Below, in pieces: positions 1-10,111 of a stretch of DNA of 64,000 bases; the first letter of the stretch is position 1, and each line of letters starts with the position of its first letter. Origin of the DNA: Obelidium mucronatum (taxonomy: Eukaryota; Chytridiomycota; Chytridiomycetes; Chytridiales; Chytriomycetaceae); assembly GCA_025765595.1 (NCBI GenBank), contig JAIVFH010000018.1, positions 186,001 to 250,000 of the forward strand. Reading direction: 5' to 3'. The position numbers and the translations under genes were made by a program. Under the pieces are notes generated by a model. It made no database searches. It saw only the letters and a program-made list of their open reading frames with translations, and was not told the DNA's origin.

Positions 1-1666
1 GGCTTCCACTGCCGCCACCACATCCTCCAAACTCGTAAAAACAGGCATCAAAGCAAAATCGCAGCCCTTTAGGACACTTCAAAGCCGGATTTTTACATTT
101 CCCCAGCGCAACGACTCCCAAGTCTGCGATAAATGGAAGCGGTTTCGAGGGCAGACTTGACATTCGACCATTCAGTATGCTTTCTTCATAGGAACCAATC
201 AGGGATCCACTCAAGAGATCTGCAGCAGGAAGATTGGAAAACGATGGAGACGCAGTGGTGAAGATAGGATTCGATCGCGGCAGTTGTCCGTTTGTTGGAG
301 TCAAGTGCTGGGTATAACTGGCGCTCAGATGTTGGTGAAACAATGAACGCACTGGTGGCGTTGTGCTGAAAGCAGCAGAGGTGCTGGAATTGCTGCCAAT
401 ACGATTCGTGAGGGCTTTTCGAGACGGTGACGACGACGTATTGACAGTGAGATTTGAATTTGAATGCTGCTGATGTTGATGGTACTGTTGCTGTTGGGTC
501 ATTGAGAGAGATTTAAACTTTCCAGAGAGCGATTCAAAACTTTCGCGTCGAAGATTGTCGGGAGCATTATGCTTTTGGGGAAGGTCTTCATTGAGCTCCT
601 CCTCCTCTTCATCCGATGATGATGTATCGTCGTAATGGCGAGGATATTGTTCGGATGCTTGTGTGTAACTCTGAGGGCTCGAAGGTTGAAGCTGTGAACG
701 ACTGAATTAAGCTAATGGTGTGTTACAAAATTAAAGATATACTTATACCTCTTCGAGAATTTCTAGCCCATTCTCGTCTAAACGAACAATGGGAATTGCA
801 GTGCGGTAACCCATTTCATTTGATCCATGTGATGGTTTCGTGTGAATTGGGTCGACCCCACCGCCACCCCTTCCGTGCGACGCACCACTTGTGCTCAAGG
901 GAGTAGTTGATGACGATCCTGAGCTAAACAGATCGACCGAGAGAGAAATTGCGGCATCATAGACCACTGACAAATGCAGGAATCCGTGTGGGGTGGAGGC
1001 ACTCTTGAATCTGTATGCACGCAGCTTTGCAGATGGAGAAAATGAACGAGGGAGATGGCCGTTAGGCGCTGAAGAAGAGAGGAGCCTGCCGTCTGCCGTG
1101 GCGATCCTACGACAAAAAAAGCAGGGTTGGGACACACCCACTCACACACACACTAGTCGCACGCACCTTAGGGCCATGTTGGGACTTGCGTGTATGGGCA
1201 GCAGTCTGATGTGCGAGTACAGCGACTGCGACAGCAGAATCAGCTCGGTGGTCGACGCAGCGGCAGTTGAAGTTGAAGCGGCCGGAGCCGGCTCGTAGGC
1301 CAGCACCCAGCGCTCGGCGACGACGTCCTTCAGCGACACGTCGAGGTGCAGCGGCATCAGCTGCGTCCAGAAGGCGGCGGCGTGGGCGCCGGCCAGGAAC
1401 AGCGGCAGCGCCTCGAGGCGCGGCGCGTGCGCGGGCGGACTGCTGCGGTAGCGCGCGATCGTGTGCACCATCTTGCCGACAAACAGCGACGCCGCCCCGT
1501 CAAACGCCGCCGCCGCAGCCGCCGCCGCCTCGCCGCCGCCCGCCACCCCCGCACCCGCCCCCGCACCCGCCGCCTCGCACGCCGTGCCCTTGGCGGTCGC
1601 CGGGCCCGCGGCATCGCCGTCGTCGTCGCTGCTGGCCGTGCTGCTGCTTGTCGTGGTATCGGGCAT
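1..1666 (-). CDS. Atos/FAM214-like protein with HORMA-like N-terminus (C-terminus beyond window)
   Basis: Three exons are visible: 1666-1167, 1106-749 and 691 to the window edge, joined by GT-AG introns that keep one frame. The first methionine in good context begins MPDTTTSS. After an Ala-rich stretch, exon 1 carries a helix and strand pattern (AERWVLAYEP, then SQSLYSHIRLLP) like the Atg13 HORMA fold; exon 2 continues with TPHGFLHLSVVYD. Exon 3 is a Ser/Gln-rich linker leading to YEESILNGRMSSLPSKPLPF and CPKGLRFCFDACFYEFGG, which matches the conserved Atos (DUF4210) domain. Atos proteins are poorly characterised regulators, implicated in animal macrophage metabolism and fungal meiosis. The stop lies outside the window. 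Exon 1 is unusually GC-rich and low in complexity. The Atos assignment is firmer than the HORMA one; an Atg13 relative is the alternative. Confidence 0.68.
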
Positions 1667-1763
1667 TGCTATTTTGTTGGTATCTTTTTTTATTACTGGC
1701 TCCAAAGAAACAAGTTGGTCGAAAATAGATTCGAAAATAGATTCGAAAAAAGAAGGGTAGCCA

Positions 1764-3660
1764 ATGAGCATCCATGAGAATGAGAATGAGAATGAGATGC
1801 TTGAGATGCTGCCGCTATCGGTAAATATCTTGATACTGGTTATTTATTACAGTAACAGCTTGATGCTGCAGGGCGAACCCAGTTCTGACAATGTCGCTTT
1901 GCTGACTGGTCAGGTGGTGACTGTTGTCGAGTCCGATCGGAACAAGAGGCTAAACGCACGGATATTGAAGGATCCTGAGAGAATGCCGGCCGCTGTTTGG
2001 TTTGTATGTGACCGACCGTGTACATATACGGGCGCTTAAATCAGTAGATCCTTCCTAGCGAACTTGGCGAGCGCTTCTGCTTTTACGGAATAACTCCAAT
2101 TCTGAAAAACTTTCTTAAATACCAGCTTGGATACACAAAGAGTGTGGAAGGCAAGGAATACTGTATCGCAACCAATCAGTACCTAACTTTCCACTTCAGC
2201 TGACATGCTCTATCACGTATTTACCGGACTGGCTTATTTTACCCCTCTATTCGGAGCATTGATATCGGATTCGTACCTGGATAAATTCAACACAATCGTT
2301 GCTCTCTCCACTGTCTACATTCTTGGTTTAATGATTCTATCCTTGACCTCTTGGCCCACATTTATGGACGTTGCGACAACGAAACTTCCCCGAGCTGGCC
2401 CTTTAATAGGACTCTTATTGATTTGTATTGGAACCGGTGGAATCAAACCCTGTGTATCTGCCCACGGTGGCGATCAGTTCTTGGAAGTCCAAAAGCTGGG
2501 CCTTCAAAAGTTTTACAATTATTTCTATATGACCATCAACGTGGGTGCGCTGGTCAGTTCGTATGCGTCGCCAGCAGTAGCCTCAATGACTTTGTTTCCT
2601 TTTCCAAACGACACTCTTGAAGATTGGGCGAAAGCGGAGATAAAGCCAGATGCTGGAAATGGGTATCCGATGGCATGGTTCATGTTGGCCTTGTCCATGA
2701 CGGCTGCTCTCGGAGTATTTATTGTGGGCAAGCCATACTACAGAGTTGTCTCGCCTGCTGGACGATTCATTCTGCTAGATCATATCGCCATTGGATGGAT
2801 GTATGGCATCAAATGCTTGACAAATGGAAAGGAGGCTGCTCTAAAGACGATTCGAACAAAGTATGGAGACGAGATGGTTGAAGAAATGCTCGATTTGGCG
2901 AATGTATTGATTGTATTAGCGCCTGCCCCTGTTTTTTGGATGGCTTTTGGACAAAATGGATCGACATGGCAAGATATGGGAGAGCAAATGCTGATACCGT
3001 TTGGTGGGGACTCGAAAACATCCTTCTTTAATGCCGAAACAACGAATAGTATCTGGAATCCGTTTTTTATTATCACTATATCGCCTATAATGGCGAATTA
3101 CTTGTACCCATGGATTGATCGACGTTTTGGGTATAGTTTTCTTTATTGTTTGTGCACATACTCATCTAATTGAATTAAACAGACCAGAAGCTTTTGGTCT
3201 AATGGATCGCATGGTTGCAGGCCAAATAATAGCTGGCTTCGCATACATTCTTGCCGCCCTCCTACAGTCTCAAATCTACAAGTCATGCACAGATGCAAAA
3301 AGCCATTTCGATGACTGCCAGTCAAGCACTCCAATCACCTACCAGATATTCCTCTACTTTATTCTAACGATTGCCGAATGCTTATTTTCCGTTTCGGGTC
3401 TTCAATTTGCGTATGTCGAGGTAGGGCGGAGGACAAAGTCGTTCTGCTCTGCGCTTTGGTTACTGACGACTGCAATCGGAAGTTTTATGGCAGCTGCTTT
3501 ATTGAATACAACTTTGAACAGTGCTGCTTCGGGAGCTTGGAGAAGAGAGGGGTTCTTTTGGCTGGTGGCGGGATTGTGTTTTGCTTCTGCTGGAGTTTCG
3601 TATGCGATTCGGCGAGGCTATACGCCAAAGCACTTGCGGGTTAAACTTGAGGATTTGTAG
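1764..3660 (+). CDS. Proton-dependent oligopeptide transporter (POT/PTR2 family)
   Basis: Five exons fit one frame: 1764-1820, 1872-2003, 2048-2162, 2200-3130 and 3183-3660. The splice sites are GTAAAT, GTATGT, GTATCG and GTATAG donors with AG acceptors. The product has about 570 residues, normal for fungal PTR2-type symporters, which import di- and tripeptides with protons at the plasma membrane. Seen directly are the family signature ELGERFCFYG near the N-terminus, the segment YFTPLFGALISDSYLDK, GTGGIKPCVSAHGGDQF, and about 12 hydrophobic segments. The C-terminal part (EAFGLMDRMVAGQ) fits helices 10-12. The N-terminus has a short ENENENE repeat. It is divergent from the Atos-like gene, with about 100 bases between the start codons. 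The first intron is optional because both readings stay open, so the N-terminus is uncertain; the rest is secure. Confidence 0.88.
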
Positions 3661-3750
3661 TTTCTTGCGAGATTTTCTGGGCCGTTAATTTTGGATAATG
3701 GATTTAATTAAAATATTTATTTAACTAAATCAATATTAATAATAAATCAA

Positions 3751-4486
3751 ATGGCTGCACTGCTTCACACTCCTGAGCTTTTTGGTCTGGTTGAAAGCGG
3801 AGTATATCGCTGTAGCGCGATAATCGATCCGATTCATATACCGTTCTTGAAAACGCTTGGCCTGAAATCGGTCTTGGTCCTGTCGCAAGAGCCGCCTTCT
3901 GTAAGTGTGGTCACTCGATTTCCTTTCCGGGCATATGAACGGAGTTTCTTGATTTTTTTAAGAGACCTTTACTCTTGCATGCTGAAGAAGCGAACATCAA
4001 GTTGGTAAATGCCCAATACTCAGAGAAATGTTTAGCCCGTTTCTCTCATTTACCCAAACGCATTACAATCAACAATAGAACCATATTGGTAATAAGGCGC
4101 AACAACAACTGTCTATAAATAAGTCTGCTCTTGCCACCCAGCCGTCATCGTGGAGGCCTCTGTCCGATGAAATCGTCAAGGAGGGAATCGAATTTGTCCT
4201 CAACATCCAGAACCACCCAGTTTTATTAATGTGCACTTCTGGAATTCATGAAACGGGCACGTTTGTTGGATGTTTTAGAAAGCTGATTGGCTGGAACTTT
4301 AATTCTATTGTTGTTGAATATCGGTGCTTTGCGGGAAGCAAATCACGTTATTTGATTCAGCAGTTTATCGAGCTTTTTGATACGGACCTGATTAATGTGC
4401 CGAGGAATTCTTCTCTTCTTCCATTTTGGTTCATGCAGTATCAACGGGTTGTTGGGGAAGAGGAAGAAGGGAAACACGTTGAATAA
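3751..4486 (+). CDS. OCA1/SIW14-type phosphatase-fold protein lacking the catalytic arginine
   Basis: Exons 3751-3900, 3963-4004 and 4142-4486 read through in frame as a protein of about 178 residues. The N-terminus (FGLVESGVYRCSAIIDPIHI) and the C-terminal run from MCTSGIHETGTFVGCFRKL to YRCFAGSKSR and FIELFD match plant and fungal atypical dual-specificity phosphatases (SIW14/OCA). These cleave inositol pyrophosphates or act as OCA-complex subunits. The P-loop should be C-x5-R; here it reads C-T-S-G-I-H-E, so the arginine position is glutamate, as I recall in some OCA1 proteins. The cysteine is retained. I infer weak catalysis or a scaffold role. A poly-pyrimidine run precedes exon 2, and exon 3 follows a long 137-base intron. 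Family placement is firm, activity is not. Confidence 0.82.
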
Positions 4487-4813
4487 TACATATATCGTAC
4501 AGAAGAAGATCCTGCTGAAGTCCACCTCGAATAGCATAATTAATTCCATCTTGCTTTGCTCTATGACTCACTTTGTCATGTGCCAACAGATGACCTTGGT
4601 TTTTTGATATCAAAATCCCCAATACTCCGACCATCCGAACTGACAAGTCCCAGTACTATCTATATCTGACTGTAGCTACATCCTGAATATTGTGATAGTA
4701 CGTCGTGCAGGGACTTTTTGATAATGTTTGGGGTGGACTTCAAGCCTCAGACACCCACATAATATAAAAAGCGAAAATAGTTCCCTCACAGTATTGCCAC
4801 AATTTACGAAAAA

Positions 4814-6587
4814 ATGTCTACTACTGAAAACAAAGACACTGAAAAAGCGGTTGAAATTAACGACACGGACTACAATCCAGATGCTATTGCTGACCCTGTC
4901 AAGTACATGCGTGGAGTCGCTGTTGTCAGTCTCTATGAGCTCTGGTAATTGTTCAAAATTTTCCTTCAAAGTTATGTTTTTAACATTGAATCATAAGGGC
5001 GTACTACCTATTCTACAATGGAGACAACGGTGGTGGTCCAAACGGTCAAATGGGTGGTATGGTTGGTGCCATGATTAACAACAACGCCAACGCAAATTTT
5101 GCCGCCTACAATGCCACCCTCTCTGCTGAACATGCCTACCCATCTGATGCCACATGTGGTGGTACTGAAACCCCTGCGTGCATGGTGGGATACGGAACTT
5201 CCCTTATTCCACAAGTCTCCTTCACTCTCCTCCAGACTGGTATCACACAGCTCGCTGCTGCAATTGTGTTGATTGCTCTTGGTGGACTTGGTGACTACAA
5301 GCTCTACGGACGCAACTTGCTCATGTTCTCTACAATCAGTTGTATCTTGCTGCACTTTTCATTCGCGTTCATCAACGTGACCACTGGAAGTTTTGCTGTC
5401 GCCGTCACCTTGCTGTTTTTTACAATGATTACCTACCAAATGTCTCTTTCCTTCTTCTTTGCGGCTTTTCCCAGACTTGCCTCACACATGCCAAGTGTCT
5501 ACGAAAAGATTGACGCAGGAGCCACCGTGAAGGAGGTCGATGATGAAATTGCTCTCCAGCGTTCCCGTATTTCTATGGTTTCTACTTACTGGTCCAACAT
5601 TGGATGGGCTGTTCCTCTCTTGGTCTTCCTCGGAATCATCTACTTGTACAACCCAGAGCCTGAAGTTTCCCAAATTGACTGGACCTTCAACGCCAACGCC
5701 ATTCTTTTTGGTACCTACTGGTTGATTTTTGCCATTCCATACTTTATCCTCGACAAGAAGCGTCCAGGTCCTGAAATTCCAGAAGGAGTCAATGTATACA
5801 CTGAAGGTCTTGTTCAAGCACGTGAAGCTCTCAAACTGTCAAAGAAGCTTCCCAACGTTTGGTGGTACATGCTTGGATTCTTCCTCTTCACTGACGGTGC
5901 CAACTCTTCCAACACTATTCTGGGTACATACTTGCAAGGGCTCTATTTCCACTATAACCTTCTCGAGCAAAACTTGCTCGGTTTGGCCCAAGCCGTATCC
6001 TCCATGATTGGATGTTTGGTTTTTTGGAAGGTGCAACAGCACTTTAAGCTCCAAACCAAAACCATGCTTCAAGTATCCAACTTGTTGACGATTATCATGT
6101 ATGGATGGGGTATCGTTGGTCTGTTTTCCAAGACTATGGGGTACCACAGCAACGCAGAATTCTGGTTCTACAACATTGGTTACGGATTGTGGAGTGCGCC
6201 ATTTTGGGCCCTTCAAAACTCTTACCTCTCTGATTTGATTCCAACCAGTTAAGTATTTTCGTAGCTTTAGAATGTTACTTCCAATTTTTTTTTTTCTAAA
6301 AAATCTTTTTGGTTTCCGTAACAGGCAAGGCTTACTTGTTCTTTGCTCTGTTTGGTATCATGAGCAAGGCCTCTTCCTTTATCGGCCCACTTGTCAACTT
6401 CATCATCACCATGATTGCTCCAACCACCGACGCTGACTACATTGGTTTTATTCCATGTACCATCATCTCCATTATTGGGTTCTTGATTATGCAGAAGACC
6501 GACCCTATCAAGGCCCGTGCCGATGTCATTCGCTTTGAAGAGGCTGAACGCGAGCTTGCTGCTGAGCGTCTTAACGCGTCAAACTAA
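4814..6587 (+). CDS. ATG22: Atg22-like vacuolar amino-acid exporter (major facilitator superfamily)
   Basis: Exons 4814-4944, 4998-6247 and 6325-6587 join in one frame, with donors GTAATT and GTTAAG, to give about 547 residues. The protein has about 12 hydrophobic segments and family-like passages such as SMVSTYWSNIGWAVPLLVF in the middle and FALFGIMSKASSFIGPL in the last exon. Atg22 exports amino acids from the vacuole after autophagic breakdown; that role comes from the family. An Asn/Gly-rich loop (NGDNGGGPNGQMGGMVG) near the N-terminus probably faces a soluble compartment, followed by a Cys-containing loop. A TATA-like ATATAAAA lies about 50 bases upstream of the start. Codon use is strongly biased to C-ending codons, unlike the flanking transporter, suggesting high expression. 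A non-autophagic UNC93-like or other MFS transporter is the alternative. Confidence 0.72.
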
Positions 6588-6835
6588 AAACCGTCTGTTA
6601 CTGTTTTTTTTTTTGGATCTCTACAGGCTCTCTATGTTGTTTTTTTGTTGTTTGTTTTTCCTTCAGAGTGCAAGCAATAAACAAAAAATGGTTAAATAAA
6701 TATTGTATATTATCTCAACAAAAAAAGAACAAAAATTCAATTAAAGAAAGAAGTGATCGTGTAGTTCGGCCGTATTTGTAGGTCTTTTTTTCGAAGGGAA
6801 TCATTTGAATGGGTTGGAAACGTAAGCCAAATTTT

Positions 6836-7894
6836 TTACTTGTTCTCAATTTCTGCAAACAAAAGCCTTTTGGCACCTTCCTTCTCATCCTCACTCATTA
6901 CAAGGCCGAATTCACTTTCCATAATATCCGCAAATTCTTCAACACTTTTTATATCAACGACTTTCTCCAAATCGCGATGATTTTTTCCCTCGCGTCTCTT
7001 GAACTTGCGGTCAATAATGACAGCGCGACCTCCTGTTGCCGTGACAATCGAAGCGATGAAGGTGCGCATCATAATGTGAACAGGACTATGTGACACAAAG
7101 TAATTGAATACTTCATAATCTTGAGGGCTAACAGTTCTCATATAAAAAGAACGAAACATGAAAAAAGAAAAATTAAGCACTCACCGATACCTCTCCTTTG
7201 TAAAGTAAAACAGTGGCGAATATTTATCTCCTTCCGGATCAACTCCGTCTGCTAGAGGAGACCATTCTGCTCGCTTGTGGCGCACCATAAAGTTTCCAGG
7301 ACCAGTGTAATCAGAATTGGTGATTTGGTGCTTTTCGTCAGCGGCACAGTCCACTTCGACACCAGGCGCCACTTCCACTGCACACGTCAATCCAATTTGA
7401 TTGTAACCCATATCTGCCAAATACAATTTCTCATCCAATTCAACAAAGACAATCTGATGGGTTGTAGATCCCAGCGTGTGCCCGGGAAGCAGTGGATCCC
7501 AAACGCAGCTTCTTCCTACACCAGCAGTCGCATTGAATCCCAGGCTTCGCAGGGCTGATATCAAGAGACTGTTTACTTGGAAACAGTATCCGCCACGCTT
7601 GTTTGTCACCACGCGTTCAAAAAGCTCTTCCAGCTGCAACGATGGTTTCAGATCCAAGAAGCGAAGCTGTCCGTTTTCGAATGGAATGTGGCTTGCGTGG
7701 GCATACAAGACACGGTTCAAGACTTCCAGAGTTGGGTCAACTGGTAGAAGCAAGTCAAGGTGGATTCGGGACAAGTACTCGTCCAATTGAGTCGGAGACA
7801 GGGGCTCGAAGTTTTTCAGAGGGTTGAAGCGGTGAGCACCGCTTGCTGCCATTTTTCCAGTGATTTCTTCTGATTCATTCACTTGCTTTGACAT
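6836..7894 (-). CDS. Arylamine N-acetyltransferase, copy 1
   Basis: Two exons, 7894-7185 and 7127-6836, joined by a 57-base GTGAGT intron, encode about 333 residues. The Cys-His-Asp triad of NATs is present: Cys in NKRGGYCFQVN, His in STTHQIVFVEL, Asp in LYLADMGYNQ. NATs transfer acetyl from acetyl-CoA to arylamines and hydrazines in the cytosol. The last exon carries the C-terminal domain, starting PQDYEVFNYFVSHSP. The gene is the left arm of an inverted repeat: its last exon and about 80 bases of 3' flank are nearly identical to those of copy 2, whereas the first exons differ widely. The start codon is 38 bases from that of copy 2 on the other strand, so the two must share promoter elements. 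Substrate is unknown. Confidence 0.9.
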
Positions 7895-7932
7895 CCATCA
7901 ATTTGTATTTCGAATCCTGTGCCTCGCAAATA

Positions 7933-8933
7933 ATGTCCGGGCTGAATACTCCGTGTTTGTCGATTGACCAATTGAAGCTCTATCTGGCTCGCATCGGGCT
8001 AGAAGAACCTTCTCCTACGCAGCCGCGTAATCTGGACTTTCTCAACAAAGTCATTCACGCTCAAGCATCCCATATCCCCTTTGAGAATGCACATCTCCGA
8101 TTTCTCAACGTAAAACCAAAGATCCAAATCGAAAGCCTTGTGGATCATCTGGTAGTGTCAAAACGGGGCGGGTACTGTTTTCAAGTGAACACTCTCTTAC
8201 TTGCCGCTCTAAAATCTCTCGGCTTTGAAGCTTCATCTGGGGTTGCTCGAATCTCTGCCTGGGATCCGGATTTACAGGAATACACATTTGGCGCCCTAAC
8301 TCACATGATTGTGTTCATTGACGTGTCTGGTACCCTGTTTTTGGCCGATCTTGGTTATGGTCAGGAGGGATTGACTTGTGCAATTGAGCTAAAAGCTGGA
8401 GCACGAGTTGACAGCATTGCAGATGAGCAACATGGGATCAAAGAATCGGATGTTACTGGCGCGGGTAATTTCATTGTTTGTCACAAGAGGGCAGCCGGTG
8501 CCCCTTTGGCAGTTGGTGTTGACCCAAATGGTGATCAGTACTTCACAATGTACTATTGTACGAAAGAGAAATATCGGTGAGACGGGCTTCCTCCGGCACT
8601 GTGAGCAATATGGAATGAAATCTGATCCTTCACGTTTACAGACCAATCGATTACGAAGGATTTAATTTCTACGTGTCCCATAATCCTGCACACATTTTCA
8701 ACAGAATTTTTACAGTTGCTATCGTTACTCCAACTGGAGGGCGCTCCTGGATTGTTGACCGTAAGTTCAAGAGACGGGAAGGAATGAAGTATCGCGATTT
8801 GGAGAAAGTCGTTGATATGAAAAGTGTTGAAGAGTTTGCGGATATTATGGAAAGTGAATTTGGTCTTGTAATGAGTGAGGATGAGAAGGAAGGCGCCAAA
8901 AGGCTTTTGTTTGCAGAAATTGAGAACAAGTAA
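7933..8933 (+). CDS. Arylamine N-acetyltransferase, copy 2
   Basis: Exons 7933-8576 and 8642-8933 encode about 311 residues. The first ATG in frame begins MSGLNTP; the frame is open farther upstream but without an ATG. Triad residues are Cys in SKRGGYCFQVN, His in GALTHMIVFID and Asp in LFLADLGYGQ. The intron sits in the same codon (Tyr-Arg/Pro) as in copies 1 and 3, which shows common descent. The second exon ends FGLVMSEDEKEGAKRLLF, shared residue for residue with copy 1. It forms a cluster of three with copies 1 and 3, and its 3' UTR runs nearly to the start of copy 3. An acetyl-CoA-dependent detoxification role is inferred from the family only. Confidence 0.9.
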
Positions 8934-9010
8934 AAAAAATTGGCTTACGTTTCCAACCCATTCAAATGATTCACTTCGAAAAAAGACCTACAAATACGGC
9001 CAAACTACAA

Positions 9011-10087
9011 TGATTCGAAACTCTAATTCGATAATACGGATGAGTTCTATTCGTGCGGCTGGCTCTTTCCCCCCACTCTCCCGCCTGCAGCTGGATCAAT
9101 ATCTTCGCCGAATCAACCTCGATGCCTCATTAGTCCTCAACAGGCCACCATCGCTTGAAGTAGCCAATTTTTTTACGAAGCATCATACGAAAACCGTTCC
9201 ATTTGAGAACTTGGCGCTCTTGTTTCAGGGAACACCCGGATCCATCGATCCGGACACAATCTTTGAACAATTAGTAACGAATAAGAGAGGAGGCTATTGC
9301 TATCAGGTATGACATGGTTATTTGGTCATGTTGACACGTAACTTACAAAAACAAGAACACCATCTTGATTGTTGGCGCCTTGCAAGCCTTGGGATTCAAG
9401 GCTGCTACAGGACTGGCCCGAATGATAAAATGGGATGAAACGAAGAAAGATTACATTATGGGACCGTTAATTCATATGATTGGTTTGATTGAAATTGAAA
9501 CTGCTGAAGGCACGGGTATTCACTTGCTCGATGTGGGGAGACATCGACTGCAACACATACTGGATATCGAGGGAGGGTCAACATTGACGAATTATGCGGA
9601 TGAAACCTACCAAATCCGAAAAGAAGATGTTTATGTGCCGAACAGCTATACCTTGTACCAAAAACGCGCGCCTTGGGCGGAATTGGCTGACGGTGTTGAT
9701 CCAAACAGCGATTTATTCCAGCCTCAGTTTTCTTTCAGTCTTGAAAAGTATCGGTAAGAATCAGTATACTTCATTGGCAAAACTCTGATCACGTCCTCAC
9801 AAATATCTTGTGACTTTAGTCCTGCAGATTTCGAGATCTTTAATCACTTTGTTGTTACCAAACACATTTTGACTTCTACGCTTTTCGTCAACATTGCCAC
9901 TGAAACTGGTGGGTGTGCTTCAATTCTGGGGAATGCTTTCCGCCGTCGAGAAGATGCAGAGCACAGATTTTTGGACCAAAAAGTGGATATTCAATGTGTG
10001 GATGAATTGGTTTCAATTCTTGAATCCGAATTCGGACTGAAAATGACGGAAGGCGAACTTGAAGCAGCGAAAAAAAATTATCAATAA
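9011..10087 (+). CDS. Arylamine N-acetyltransferase, copy 3 (divergent)
   Basis: Exons 9011-9306, 9356-9753 and 9820-10087 encode about 320 residues. Compared with copies 1 and 2 it has an extra intron placed immediately after the catalytic motif, at TNKRGGYCYQ/NTILIVG. The triad is complete: Cys in GGYCYQ, His in PLIHMIGLI, Asp in HLLDVG. Residues after the Asp are RHRLQH, unlike the usual glycine-rich turn, so the active-site lid may differ. The second intron matches that of copies 1 and 2. The C-terminal domain (SILGNAFRRREDAE) is diverged and shows no sign of the gene conversion that links copies 1 and 2. It starts 77 bases after the copy 2 stop codon. The gene is convergent with the histidine kinase gene to its right. 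Confidence 0.87.
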
Positions 10088-10111
10088 AGTAACTTTATGT
10101 TTGAACGGATG

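Noticed and set aside
1267..1777. Arg/Pro/Ala-rich frames on the plus strand
   Set aside because: Artefacts of the GC-rich Ala-coding part of the Atos-like gene on the minus strand.
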